Assembly: GCA_964035575.1 (NCBI GenBank) | Contig: OZ037863.1 | Span: forward strand, 226,001 to 290,000 | DNA from: Rhynchopus sp. YZ270_cl-10 | Lineage: Eukaryota; Euglenozoa; Diplonemea; Diplonemida; Diplonemidae | DNA: 64,000 nucleotides | Reading direction: 5' to 3' | In this document: one piece after another, positions 11,504 to 22,454 of the stretch | Numbering within the stretch: position 1 is the first letter of the stretch | How the letters are laid out: the number at the start of each line of letters is the position of its first letter | The notes under the pieces: model-generated | Database searches by the model: none | Seen by the model: only the letters and a program-made list of their open reading frames with translations | What the model was told of the DNA's origin: nothing | Position numbers and translations under genes: made by a program

Positions 11504-12916
11504 AGTGTAGTTGAAGGGAAGTAAATAGAGTTCTGGCAAAAGAGGTGGCGTGTGTGGTATGAAAAAGTGAGGTGAAACTCAAAACTGCAGTTGCTGATGC
11601 GGGCACCTCACCGACTGAGGTACGATGCCAGCCATCCGGATGAAATCACAAATACCCTGTGCCCTACAACAGTGGATGTAAAAAGGAAGTCAAAGAAAAG
11701 AGAAACACAGAGAGGGTTTTCTTGATTGAAAGAGAACAAAAGAGCAAACGAGGGGAGGAGGGAGAGGGGAGAAATCGCAAGATGAAACCCTACAATGTGT
11801 ATGGTTCCTCGCAAAACAAACTGTAGTTGTTGATGCAGGCACCTCCGACTGACCCACTGCACGATGCCAGCCATCCGGATGAAAGCACAAGATGAAAACA
11901 AAAAGAAAGGTTTGGAGATGAACCTAAGGCTCTCGTGCTTAGTCACCTTAAAACAAACTGATGTCCTCAAGAAACAGAAGAGAAGTTGAAAGTGCAAACA
12001 AAAAAACTTTTTAAATATGTGCCTCTCGCGCACACACGTCAAATAAAAAAAAGGGGGCTTTTTTGTGGCGGTGGAATTGGTTGCGTTGGGTGGTCAATTT
12101 ATGTCTGTGTATTTTATTTTTCTTTGAAATCTTTTTCATTCCTTTTTTATGGAACGGAGCATGCACGGTTGGAGTTGGCAGAGCTAAAGACAAAGTTGCC
12201 TTTCCTAAACGTGCACACAACTGGCAAAAGGGGAGGTGTCGTCACTCACCTATATCATTGAAAATACCATTCCCAATGGTACACTCTGATACTGTTGCCC
12301 CGCTTCTTTGTTCCTTTTCTTGAAAACTTGGTTGTATTAGTCACCCGAGAGTGTGTTCCACATCTTTCCTTTTTATTCTAATCAACACATCATTGACCTA
12401 CGCCGACAAAAAAAAAATGTGAAAAAGACTGGAGCTCTGGTTTTGTTTTGCATATTCTGCGTTCAGGGACCAGGTTCCATTATATGACGGTCCATAATAG
12501 TTTCTTCCATGGAGGAAATTATGGGAGGGTTGGTCCGTACACTTAGCATTGTTGAAACAACAAGACATTAAGAAAAACAGATGATGGTGCTATACGGGGG
12601 GCGGGGTTTCACAACTTTTCACAACTTTTCACACCCACACAAGTCAAGCAAAGTGTGAAACGTTGTGAAAAGTTGTACCAAATGAGCAACTTTTAGTGAT
12701 CTGACCAGATATCCATCACGTCGTGTGTATTATTGGGAGAGAAGGAAAAGAGCGAACGACACGAACATCAAGAATTCTGGTGCAAAAAATTTCTTTTTCG
12801 GAAAAGGGTGTGGGGGAGCGCGCTTGGGGCTTCAAAACGAAAAGAAACACACAAAAAGATTTTAAAAAAAAAGCTGAGGGGAGGTGGCACTGAAAATCCC
12901 TCCTTTAAAAAAAAAA

Positions 12917-13347
12917 CAAGTAATTGCTATCGGAAAAAAAACGGGGTGTGATGTGGAACTCCATCCTGTAGAAATAATCTACAACACGCCCAGCATTCTG
13001 CTCTTCTGCAGGTATGCTAACGCTCTTCGTAAGCTGCCAGACCCACTGGGACGCCAGCATCTGAAACGTTCAAGAAGGGGGGCTGTCCTCTTCGTCCAGC
13101 ACCATCTGCTCGATAGCGTTGTTGGACGTCGGCTCGGCAGGCTCGGCGTGTTCCAGCTCGTTTTTGTCCACAGGCTCCCCACATTGTCGTCGTCGTTGGA
13201 GCAGTGCGGAAGGAACACAGAATGCACAGACTACAACACATCGATCACACCATCAGCACCTCCAGCAAATCGCCAGGATGCTACGGTGGTTTCGAAAATC
13301 GCGCGGAGTTTTCCACATCACACCCGTTTTTCCTTAGCAATTACTTG
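12917..13347. mobile_element. MITE-like element N1, unit 4
   Basis: Third array copy of the CAAGTAATTG element. Confidence 0.75.
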
Positions 13348-13369
13348 TCCTTGTTGGTATTGTTGTTTT

Positions 13370-13716
13370 CAACCACCTTCCTTCAACCCTTGTAGGGGTC
13401 AGTTGTAATTTTTTTCGCGAAAACATGAAATTATACATTTCAAGAGAACAAATTAAAAAGGGTCCTTATTTGCATTTTTGGGCTCCGCCCGTGCAGTGGT
13501 GGGGTCAATCTCGAAAATTGGACAATTTTTTGACCACTTAAATTTTGAGAAATATGAGCCCGGTTCCTTATACGTGGGGCCCATTTTCGGCTAAATTTTT
13601 CCTCAAAATCTGGTTTTGTAAAATTGACCCTTTACTCCCCCCCCACATCGATTTCAATACTATACCTTACTTCACCTACGGTTGCCCTTACAGGGGGGGT
13701 GAAGGAAGGTAAGTTG
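13370..13716. mobile_element. MITE-like element N2, unit 4
   Basis: Third array copy of N2, 22 bp from N1. Confidence 0.65.
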
Positions 13717-13879
13717 AAAAAAAAAGGGATTTTTTTTTTTGGTAGTTGTACCGATTTGGTGGTTCCTTTCACAGAAGTATTATACTTTACCGCTGCAATG
13801 GTGGCCTTCAAAAATTGTCCCCATCAGCTTTTATTTCTTTTGCGTGCGGGGTGTATTGGGGAGAGAACAGTTACAGTAA

Positions 13880-14003
13880 GACAACAAACACCGGTGGGGT
13901 AAAATTATAGGTGGGGTAAAAACATCGGAGGGGTAAAAACTAAGGTGGATTTTAGAATTTCAAAATTCTAAGGAGAGTTTTTACCCCACCGATGTTTGTT
14001 GTC
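13880..14003. repeat. Short TIR element (GACAACAAAC family), unit 4
   Basis: Fourth copy, at the junction of units 4 and 5. Confidence 0.7.
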
Positions 14004-14004
14004 G

Positions 14005-15261
14005 AACTGTAATCTTACTTACCAAGGCGCAGCGGGACACAAAAATAAAAGCAAAATTGAGAGATAAACCTAACCTCACAGTACTTAGTCATCTGTCATC
14101 TGGAGAGAGGGGGGAATGGTAAGAAATTGATGCGAAACAGTTATTACCACAGACAGACTTAGCCTACATTCTTGAGACCCACACATTGACAACGATGTAT
14201 GCCTCAACGACACCACACAGTGTAGGCTACGACAATCCGGGCGATGCGACAATGTGGGTTTATAGTACACATTGTCGGGAGGAAATAGACACTCAAGGAT
14301 GAGATCTACTGTACACTTGGTTGTATTAGTGAAGACACGAGTGCACCCCACTTCTTATTAATTTGAAAAATTGTTGGAATAGAGAATTTGCCACATGTGC
14401 AAGCTCCACTGTCATGTGTATTTATTTTTTCGAGCCTCTGAAAGCAGCCAGATCACACAACATTCTTTAAAATAACCAAAAGAGAGTTTGACTGAATTGA
14501 GTGAAGAATGAAGGGAATTGAAAAATTTAAACAAAACAAAGAACAGACTCAAGCGAAAAGATGAAACCCTCCCTTTTGCTTATTCATCTCTAAAAAATAT
14601 TACCTATTTCATCTTTGGTTTAGTACACACCACCCACTGCCATACCCAACCTAGAAATGTAAAAAAAACCCTCCTTTTCTTTCACGGGAGGGGGGATGAC
14701 AATGAGAAAATCTTCAGACATCTTTTTTTGACCACGTGTGTCTTTTGTCATGTCATGTCAGAGCCGCCCACATGGAGCCTAAACTTCACACTTTTGCTCT
14801 GGGAGGACCACGACACCTTGGGTGGAGACCTGCTGTACATTAGTACCGTAGACCTGCTGCTGCTGAGCAGGGTAGTATGCTCCTGGTGCAGGCTGCTGGC
14901 GGAGGACGACAGTCTCAGTGGTACTGGCACGGGAACCCAGGCAGCAGCAGCACACCACGCACCCAACGATCGCAAGCGCGATGGCCACACCAATCGAAAT
15001 TAACACAATCGCAACAACCGCAAGTGAGTGGCCCAGATCGTGGCCCACAATCTCGCACTTTCCGTTCGAGGAGGACCACTCGCACGGATCCATCTCATTG
15101 CACGTTGCTGGGTTCTTGTACTGATCGCAGCTTGCCGACGCAGTCGACAGCACAGTCGCGATGACTGCCAAAAAAAGCGCCACGTTCTGCATAGTGTAGT
15201 TGAAGGGAAGTAAATAGAGTTCTGGCAAAAGAGGTGGCGTGTGTGGTATGAAAAAGTGAGG
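14005..15261. repeat. Tandem array unit 5 (partial, right edge of array)
   Basis: Matches units 2-4 from the unit start through the gene and its first about 70 bp of 5' leader, then switches at about 15262 (GTGAGG followed by CGAAAAAGGTGGGTG). From there it matches the upstream region of the sixth paralogue (16871-16908), so this is the ancestral right border of the amplified block. Confidence 0.9.
14779..15192 (-). CDS. Small type I membrane protein, array copy 5
   Basis: Same 137-residue protein as copies 2-4. It differs in its upstream region: beyond about 70 bp of shared leader it has the flank of the sixth paralogue (TTTGGAGTATTCGAATG) where copies 1-4 have a different block with a dispersed CATCCGGATG repeat. 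It may therefore keep the original promoter, with copies 1-4 under a fused upstream sequence. Function unknown. Confidence 0.85.
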   Translation of the reverse strand: MQNVALFLAVIATVLSTASASCDQYKNPATCNEMDPCEWSSSNGKCEIVGHDLGHSLAVVAIVLISIGVAIALAIVGCVVCCCCLGSRASTTETVVLRQQPAPGAYYPAQQQQVYGTNVQQVSTQGVVVLPEQKCEV

Positions 15262-15552
15262 CGAAAAAGGTGGGTGTTTGGAGTATTCGAATGTTTACCA
15301 TGCACGTTGGTACGTACGTAATATGCGAGAAAATAATCAAATGATCAAACCACGTACTACGCCTTTTTTTTAAATCAAAAACGTCCCAAATGTAGCCACA
15401 AGAACGCACAAAAAAACGTACCATTTTTTTCTTTTTCTTGAAAACTTTTTACCATTCCTTTTTGGGAACGGAGCATGTACGGTCCTGGAAGCTCCAAGAA
15501 AATGGAGTCGGCGGGCTTAATAGGAAGTTGCCTTCCTAAACGTGCACGCTTT

Positions 15553-15583
<31 letters not shown>

Positions 15584-16338
15584 GTGCACTTTTTTTTTTT
15601 TGTTGTTTGGGCAAATTGCGATAACGCGTATACTTTTTTTTCCCCTTCCGTTTGTGATAACACGTACACAAAAAGTATACGTGATATCGAACAAAAAACG
15701 TACGTGTTTTCGCAACTACGGTACTTGGGGGGAGAAAAAAATTCAAACGATAGCGTGAAGCCTGCAAGAGAGTTTGACGGATTGAGTGAAGAATAAAGGG
15801 AATTGATAAATTTAAAAAAAAAAAAAACACACAAAGAACAGATCAAAACACCGAAAAAGATGAAACCCTCCCTTTTGCTTATTCATCTCTAAAAAATATT
15901 ACCTATTTCATCTTTGGTTTAGTACACACCACCCACTGTCATACCCAACCTAGAAATGTAAAAAAAACCCCATTTTCCCCTGAAGTACAGAAATGAGGTG
16001 TACAGCGGGAGGGGGAATAAAATCTTAACGCACACTTTGTTGGTTCTAAAAAAAAAAAAAAGAGAAGCTTATAAGATGATCCTAAGCCTCTCGTGCTTAG
16101 TCACCTCAAATGGGGGGGTAAAAAATCGCGAACGGGAAAAAGGGGGGGTGGTTGAAATGCTAATGCTTCCTCACAGTAGTAACACTGATGTAGTGTGGAG
16201 GAAGAGTGAGGAGCACGACAATACCCTTCGCGAAAACTAAAAGATTTCCTAAGATATGTATCTCTTTATACCCTAGCTTTTTTAACGGCCCAAAAAAACA
16301 TATGATTTTTGCACGTGTTGCGTGGGAGCAAACAAAGC
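15262..16338. other. Intergenic region between array copy 5 and paralogue 6
   Basis: No supportable gene. It contains T/A homopolymer runs (15548-15602), a hairpin-rich stretch with repeated CGTATAC/GTATACG motifs (15620-15700), and about 100 bp (about 15857-15960, starting GATGAAACCCTCCC) shared with the 3' flank of every array gene, so that block probably belongs to the ancestral gene's 3' end. Confidence 0.7.
16082..16100 (+). repeat. Dispersed hairpin A (CTAAGC stem)
   Basis: Perfect 6-bp stem CTAAGC/GCTTAG around the heptaloop CTCTCGT, followed by TCACC. The same loop recurs elsewhere in the window with other paired stems. Confidence 0.75.
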
Positions 16339-16806
16339 CTAAACCTCACACTTCTGCTCTGGGGGGACAACGACACCCTGGGTGGGGACCTGCTGCTGCG
16401 GGTACGCACCGTACTGCGGCTGCTGCTGCTGGGGGTACACGACAGGCTGCTGCGCACCAGTGCCGTAGACCTGCTGCTGCTGAGCAGGGTAGTATACTGT
16501 TGGTGCAGGCTGCTGGCGGATGATGACCGTCTCAGTGGTACCGGCCCTGGCACCCAGGCAGCAGCAGCACACCACACACCCAATGATCGCAAGCACGATG
16601 GCCACAGCAATCACAATAAACACAATCACAACAACCGCAAGTGCGTGGCTCAGACTCTCACACCCGTTCGAGTCGGACCAAACGCAGTCTGCGTTGTTTG
16701 AGATAGAATTGCACGCAGTAGAGTTCTTCCACTGACTGCAGCTGCTTGCTGACGCAGTTGACAGCGCAGTCGCGATGACTGCCAGAAAAAGCGCCACGTT
16801 CTGCAT
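16339..16806 (-). CDS. Small type I membrane protein, diverged paralogue 6
   Basis: A 155-residue relative of the array proteins. Signal peptide MQNVALFLAVIAT to about residue 21, ectodomain with four Cys (23, 32, 41, 49) but otherwise diverged, TM about 56-82 with the same CVVCCCCLG junction, and a longer tail in which Pro-Gln repeats (YPQQQQPQYGAYPQQQ) are inserted before the conserved PTQGVVVPPEQKCEV end. The TM-proximal region and tail ends are much better conserved than the ectodomain, so the cytoplasmic side is probably constrained and the outside is free to vary. Its 5' leader of about 80 bp is shared with the array copies. Function unknown. Confidence 0.85.
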   Translation of the reverse strand: MQNVALFLAVIATALSTASASSCSQWKNSTACNSISNNADCVWSDSNGCESLSHALAVVVIVFIVIAVAIVLAIIGCVVCCCCLGARAGTTETVIIRQQPAPTVYYPAQQQQVYGTGAQQPVVYPQQQQPQYGAYPQQQVPTQGVVVPPEQKCEV

Positions 16807-16890
16807 AGTGTAGTTGAGGGAAAGTAAATAGAGTTCTGGGAAAAGAGGTGGCGTGTGTGGTATGAAAAAGTGAGGTGAAAAAGGTGGGTG
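16807..16890 (-). promoter_or_regulatory. Conserved 5' leader of the membrane-protein family
   Basis: The stretch just upstream of the start (minus strand: CACACACGCCACCTCTTTT, CAGAACTCTATTTACTT, then CAACTACACTATG) is nearly unchanged between this gene and the five array copies although the ectodomain codons have diverged. It probably includes the transcription start or 5' UTR signals. No TATA-like box is evident. Confidence 0.45.
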
Positions 16891-17058
16891 TTTGGAGTAT
16901 TCGGATGTTTGTTTGACTTGGTTTTATATTATCCCCAGGCCGAGTGACATATTGGCACAACAAATACAGACACGCGTAGGCAAATTAAACACACATTTCA
17001 TGCCAATGCAACAGTCAGACGGAGTGAGGGGATATAACTAGGGTGTGGAAAGGGAAGC

Positions 17059-18850
17059 CTACAGCGAGGGCTTTGTCTCGATGAAGGAGAAGTTGTACGT
17101 GTTCGGGAGGCCGACAGGACGCTCGGTGGCGAACTGGTCCCACGAGAAGGCAGGGAGGTCGTCGGCACCACCGCGTGTGGGGCCGTTGACGGCGTGTGCG
17201 GTGAGCTCCTGGAACATGCCGTGGTGTGTGACCTTTGTGTCGTAGCACCCGAAGGGCGAGCCCCCCTCCAGGTCACCACGGCAGCAGATCGCGTCGCACG
17301 GGCCTGTTGCGTAGGGGTCAGACTTGTACTCGTTGTAGCGCAGAATGGCCTTGTACGAGTCCAGGTCAACCACCTTGTCTGCGTCACGGCGGAAGATCTT
17401 GGCACGTGGCGCTGTCTGGTAGTCGGCAGAGGGCACACCGCGTGCTGCAAGCGCAGACATTCCGGACGTCTCGTACACCTGCTTGAAGTAGGGCACGTTG
17501 TAGCTGGGCCAGTACCCGTACGAAAGCACCTCAGTCAGGTCCGCTCCGGGGATCTGTCCGGGGATCTCCTCAATCACCCACAGGGTGCCCTCCTCAAGCG
17601 GCTTTCCGGGGGTGAACTTGTTGTAGTCAACAATCATGTACTGGTTGCAGTACGTTCCCGAGTGTGCCACAGACACGGCACGGTGCCACTCCTCCCCAGT
17701 CTTCGCCACAACGTGTGCAGCACGCACACGCTGCCACGCCAGAAGCGACTCGGGCTTCACAAGGTCGTAGAAGCTGTGGTTGCTGAAGGAGATGCTCGTC
17801 TGCACCATCCCAAGCCCAGAGCTCATCATGTAGAAGTCGTCAAGCGACTCCAGGTAGCCCGGGTACGACGAGAACGACACCTTCTGTGCAGCAACGTTCG
17901 ACGACTTGTACTCGAAGCTGTAGTGCTTGAAGATCCGGTTCGTTGCAGTGTAGGTGTACCACGAGCTGTGGCCCATGAACAGGTCAGAGAAGTTCCCCGT
18001 CACCTGTGTGGGAAAGGGTTGTCACGTAAGAGAGCGGGAACAAGCATTATGAATGATAAACAAGAAGAAACACTTCAAGATGCAGTGTCTCGCACAACAA
18101 AAAAAGACACACAAATAAACACAGGTGTGATTCACAGGTAAAAGAGGGGGGGAAAAAGAAAGCAGGACATTTAGCTTCACACACCTTGATGATCGAGGAG
18201 CACTTACCAGCACGTGCAAGGTAGTTCTCAGCCTCGTTGTTCGTCATCTTGTCAAAGTCTGCACGCCTCTCCTTCAGCACTGCAGGCACAATCTGGAACA
18301 GGTCACCATCCCCGTTCATCACCTGGAAGTCAAACGCAGTCAGCTGTGGGATCTCCGACCCCGACGCAGCAGCAGCCTTGTTGTACCCAGCAAGGAGACC
18401 GTCCAGCTGCGCCATCACGTTCCCCACCTGCTCCCACACGGCAGAGGTGTCTCTGTTCGCAGCCACCTCGGTCTTCGTCCAGTTGTACTGCTTCCCCAGC
18501 CACTCCTTCACCTGCTCCACCTCACTGGCACTCAGGCTCCCAAAGTGGCTCTTGTACATGTTCTGGTAGTGGTCGTGGATGCGCTGGAACGTCAGCAGCC
18601 CCTCCACAACACCCGACGCAAACGCCTGGTCAAGGTCGCTTGCGTGCTTGTGGCCCTTCACGTCCAGGATGCCCCATCCCGTGGTCATCAGGGTGTCCTG
18701 GAACTGCCCGACAGCGGCCGCGTCCACCTTGCTTGTGGTCCCGTACTGCACCTCCGTGATCACCTGGTCCTTCACAAACACCGACACAGAGGTGTCAGCA
18801 GCAAGCACACCTGCCACAGGCAGGAGCACGCATAGTTGAAACAGTTGCAT
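17059..18850 (-). CDS. Phospholipase B-like protein, copy 1 (two exons)
   Basis: A 536-residue phospholipase B-like (PLBD/lamina-ancestor family) protein, an N-terminal-nucleophile hydrolase normally found in lysosomes or secreted. Exon 1 is 18185-18850 and exon 2 17059-18003; the 181-nt intron (GTGTGT...CACACAG) is phase 0. The start is MQLFQLCVLLPVAGVLA, a good signal peptide. Family marks are the predicted nucleophile Cys217 in GKCSSIIK, five residues before the intron, then HSSWYTYTATNRIFKHYSFE, SSYPGYLESLDDFYMMSSG and the C-terminal CDAICCRGDLE. Length agrees with the family (about 550). In this family self-cleavage exposes the Cys; that is family knowledge, and activity is not proven here. 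A second copy at 26906-28722 has the same coding sequence. Confidence 0.93.
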
Positions 18851-20078
18851 TGTAACGCCTGTGTGTGTGTTGATATCAGTTTCCCGAAGGTAATTCGTGC
18901 TAATCAAATCAAGGGCACTTCACGTCCAGCCCACGAAGGAACGCCTGTGTGAGGGTCTGACCAACGTTGTCCTACCTTACCAGTGTAGCATGAGTGTTCG
19001 ATGGCCATCCTGACGTGAAGCCACATCTCTCCCGCTGCCAACAGAACTTGAGGGCAGGAACACAGAACGGGGCAGAGGAATGGGGCAGTGGTTGCAATGT
19101 GGGTGGGTACAGTATTATATACACGCACAAAAACAGTCAAATAACTTGGGCAGATGTACTGCCGCAGGTCACACGCAAGGTTATTTGTCCAGAGATGGTT
19201 TTGGAGAGAAGTCTACTGTATCTGGGTGGGCACGTGGTTGCATCCACGTTGTGTGTAGTGCAATCTGACACACAACTTTTATTTTTCCTTCCTTCAAAAC
19301 TTCACACACAACGCTTTTGGTTTTTGGAAGACACACAAGGTGCCAGGTTCTATGATATGCACGGAACCACCCTGCACCTGTTTGTCATATATATTGTTTC
19401 CGTGCAATACATGAGGAAACGTTTCGCGTCGAAACTAGGGGACACAACCCAAAAAGTAGCTCTCTCGTTTTTCCATTTTGTTTAGAAAAAATGCAAACAC
19501 GCAATCAAAAAAGAAAACTTGAAAAATGAATGTGTCTCGTGCACACATCTTTCAAACACGCAATCATCAAAAAAAAAAGCACTGTGCCTGGCTGCTCTGC
19601 TCTCAAAATACAGCAAGAGAACTTGCAACACGGGGCATCGGTGCAGAAGAAGAAAAAAATGGTAGTTGTTGATGCAGGCACCTACGACTGACGCAGGTAC
19701 GATGCCACCCATCCGGCATGAAAGCGCAAGACCCTGCGGCCAGGGCAACAACAGAAGGTGTAAAACTAGTTCATATACGTTCAAAGCAAAGAAGAACGTA
19801 CAAGGACAAATAATAGTGTAACAAAAACAATAAAAAGCTACGAGATGCCCTAGCCGCAGAGGGGCGGGGACGTGTCAAAGTATATCACGCGGGTTGCGAA
19901 CTTAAGTTTGGAACGGTAAATAATAGAATACTGAAATGGGAAGTAAGAAACAAAGGGTTAAGGGGTGAAGGGTGGAGCGCAACAGCTGCTGAAGTCTCGG
20001 CATGCCCACACCAAGGGTAGCAGGAGAGATCACAGCCTGTTGCTGTCCAAGCAAATCAATGGCTGGAGGTGTAGAGCA
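18851..20078. other. Intergenic region 3' of the beta-helix gene
   Basis: No supportable gene. It holds a copy of dispersed repeat B (about 19658-19732, minus strand CATGCCGGATGGGTGGC), a CTCGTGCACA hairpin motif near 19530 and low-complexity A runs. The part next to 18850 is the 5' flank of the phospholipase gene. Confidence 0.6.
19658..19732. repeat. Dispersed repeat B
   Basis: GATGCAGGCACCT ... GACTGA ... ACGATGCCA ... CATCCGG, matching 1474-1535 and the 5' side of each array gene. The GGCACCT and AGGT...TGCC parts can pair, giving a bulged hairpin. Confidence 0.6.
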
Positions 20079-22454
20079 CTAAAGGGACCTAGGGAAGGGT
20101 AGCAGCGCTGCGGTGCCTTTAGCCGTGAGCGCGTCGTCGTCGAGGAAAGGTGACCATGTGCTGTTGGTGTCGCCGGCACAGAAGGTGACGTTGTGTGTCG
20201 AGTGCACGCTGTTGTCGCGCACAGTCATGTAGCCGTGGGGGTAGGCCGGGCTGCACGTGGATTGGTAGTTGCCGTTGTTCGTCTGGCATGTGTTGTTGTA
20301 GAAGGCAAGGTTGTTCCCACGCTCGAAGCAGTTGTTCACGTACGCGTACACGTTGTTGAAGTGGTGGTTCCACTGCCCACCGAAGTCGCTCTTCAGCCCC
20401 GTCCCTGCGTACACGAAGTAGTTGTTGTGGGTGAGGTAGTAGCTCGACCCGTCGTCGTTGTCAATCGCCTCCTGGCTGCTGTACACGTCAAACACGAAGT
20501 TGTGTCTGATCTCTCTGAAGCGTGGGAGCACAGAGGGGCCGTTCGCAAGCTCGTGTCCGGGGAGGTCGCCCGTCACGTTGTCCTTCGTGAACACACGGTG
20601 CATCCCAATGTCGGTGACGTACGGCAAGCGGTCCCAGCTGTTGAAGGGGCCGTGGTCGCCGCTCTCCCGCACGCAGTTTGCAAGCAGGTTCCCCTCCATC
20701 ACGTCCCCTCCACCGAACCCGTCGTTGAAGTTCACACCTGCACGAGGTCCATTGAAATGAATGTTCTGCGACAGCGTCGTCCCGCTCGTCACAGCCTGGA
20801 ACCACATTGACGACTGCTTCTGCCAGATCCCGATCTCGCGCACAAGGTTCCCGACAACAGTCGTCCCGCGTGGCTGGTTCCCACCGCGTCCATCGGGGCC
20901 CACTCCGTACGGCACCTTCATTGAGCAGTTCCCGTTCAGGCACGGCCCTGTCGACCCCCAGGACGCCATTGCAGAGTCCCCGATCCAGCTCAGCTCGTTG
21001 TTCGACACAGTCACGTTCCTGTTGTAGTTGCTCACAAACACACCGTTCCCGTCCACACGTGTGATCAGGTTGTTGTCCACCTTCGTCCGCTCCGTCCCCT
21101 CAAGAAGAATAGCGCCAGACCGCTGCAGCGCCCAGTCACCACCACTCGGCATGCCGTGCACGTCTGCCACGTCTGTCCCCAGGTATGTCAGCATCGCATC
21201 ACGGATCACCAGGCCACGGATCGCCACATCCCGCACAGGTGCCGCTTGTGTACCCGTCACGTTGAACAACACCTTCGTCCGTGTCGCCACAAGCTGCTCC
21301 TCCCCCGTCGGTGTCTGCGACGTGTTGAACGTGTAGTACAAGGCCTCCTCGTCTGCGTCGAAGAAGAACTCACCTGGCGAGTCGCACTCCTCCTTCACGT
21401 TCTCAATCCACCACTGGTTCGCACGCACACTCCCTTCTCCGCCCTGGTTGCAGCCCACGTCCTGACTGAAGAGAAGCTGCGACGAAGACTTGTTGATGCT
21501 CTCCACCTGGCACTGGTTCGTGTACCACCGCCCACCACCCCGCCACACCTGCACCACTGCCCCCTTCGGGTTCGAGTAGTTCACCGCCTGCGGCAGCACG
21601 TCCTTGTAGGACAGACCGCTCGGTGCCATGTGGGTCTGTGTGCACCCGCCGCTCGTCTTCTTTACAGGGTCGTAGCACTGTCCCCTCGGCGGCGTCTTGC
21701 TGCACCAGTACCCAGTGGGCGGGCTGATGTCATCGCAGAACCCCCCCATCGTCAGGTCAGTGATCCACCCCTCCTCGTACTGCTCCGAGACGTAGTGCAG
21801 GGACGACAGCTCAGGGTGCCCGTTCGGGAACTTCGCACGGATGGCACGCTCCTCGCCTACCCTCAGCCCTGTCATCTCTGTGAAGCCCTGGCCCTTAACA
21901 TCCAGCTTCCACGTGTTGTGCACGGGGTCCACCTCCGTCCAGGAAGCCTTTCCGTTCACCTTCACCGGAACCGCACCGCTCACGACTGCCTCCTCCCCCT
22001 CGTAGTTCTGAATCGTCAGCCCAGAGTGTGCTGTCCCGAGCTGGATCTGCTCTGTGTGGTACGTCCCCGCCCGAAGCACAATCGTTGCCCCTGCCTTCCC
22101 TGCTGCTGCCGCCACTGCAGCTGAAAGTGTCTGGAACGGCGCCGCTTTGCTCCCAGTCCCGCTTGCGGCTGCAGTTGCGTCTGCGTAGATCACCCCTGAA
22201 GTAGGTGTCGTGTATGTGGGCGGCGTCCACGTGTCTTCGTGCTGCGGTGTTGCCACACCACAGGCCTGCAGCTGCAGGGCGTCGTACAGCGTCTTGAACT
22301 CACCCCGCCGTGGAAGGGTTGCCTTGCCAAACTCCCATGCGTGCTGTCTTGCCTTGCAGTCGTAGCTAGGAGGGATGCCACCCGGAGTCCCTGGGTTGAT
22401 GAAGGGTGGGTTCGCAGACACGGCGCACACTGCAAGCAGCAGCAGAGAACACAT
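20079..22454 (-). CDS. Secreted right-handed beta-helix protein
   Basis: A 791-residue secreted protein, single exon, beginning with a signal peptide (MCSLLLLAVCAVSA, about 1-14). Residues about 85-165 resemble the start of DUF1565/pectate-lyase-like folds (VIYADATAAASGTGS, APFQTLSAAVAAAAG, GATIVLRAGTYHTEQI), and about 410-760 show the Asn-rich, regularly spaced strands typical of parallel beta-helices (VSNNELSWIG, TVVGNLVREIG, MEGNLLANC, LTHNNYFVY, AFYNNTC). Many NxT/S sites fit secretion. Such folds occur in polysaccharide lyases and glycosidases; I cannot name the substrate or identify catalytic residues. The start is the only Met that leaves a signal peptide. No close neighbour suggests a pathway. 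Confidence 0.88.
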   Translation of the reverse strand: MCSLLLLAVCAVSANPPFINPGTPGGIPPSYDCKARQHAWEFGKATLPRRGEFKTLYDALQLQACGVATPQHEDTWTPPTYTTPTSGVIYADATAAASGTGSKAAPFQTLSAAVAAAAGKAGATIVLRAGTYHTEQIQLGTAHSGLTIQNYEGEEAVVSGAVPVKVNGKASWTEVDPVHNTWKLDVKGQGFTEMTGLRVGEERAIRAKFPNGHPELSSLHYVSEQYEEGWITDLTMGGFCDDISPPTGYWCSKTPPRGQCYDPVKKTSGGCTQTHMAPSGLSYKDVLPQAVNYSNPKGAVVQVWRGGGRWYTNQCQVESINKSSSQLLFSQDVGCNQGGEGSVRANQWWIENVKEECDSPGEFFFDADEEALYYTFNTSQTPTGEEQLVATRTKVLFNVTGTQAAPVRDVAIRGLVIRDAMLTYLGTDVADVHGMPSGGDWALQRSGAILLEGTERTKVDNNLITRVDGNGVFVSNYNRNVTVSNNELSWIGDSAMASWGSTGPCLNGNCSMKVPYGVGPDGRGGNQPRGTTVVGNLVREIGIWQKQSSMWFQAVTSGTTLSQNIHFNGPRAGVNFNDGFGGGDVMEGNLLANCVRESGDHGPFNSWDRLPYVTDIGMHRVFTKDNVTGDLPGHELANGPSVLPRFREIRHNFVFDVYSSQEAIDNDDGSSYYLTHNNYFVYAGTGLKSDFGGQWNHHFNNVYAYVNNCFERGNNLAFYNNTCQTNNGNYQSTCSPAYPHGYMTVRDNSVHSTHNVTFCAGDTNSTWSPFLDDDALTAKGTAALLPFPRSL

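Larger units (their letters stand above)
10316..14004. repeat. Tandem array unit 4 (3689 bp)
   Basis: Full unit of the same length as unit 2, carrying the gene at 11090-11503, N1 (12917-13347), N2 (13370-13716) and the GACAACAAAC element (13880-14003). Confidence 0.95.

Noticed and set aside
15375-15846. Lys/Phe-rich overlapping frames near 15.5 kb
   Set aside because: Produced by long A and T runs.
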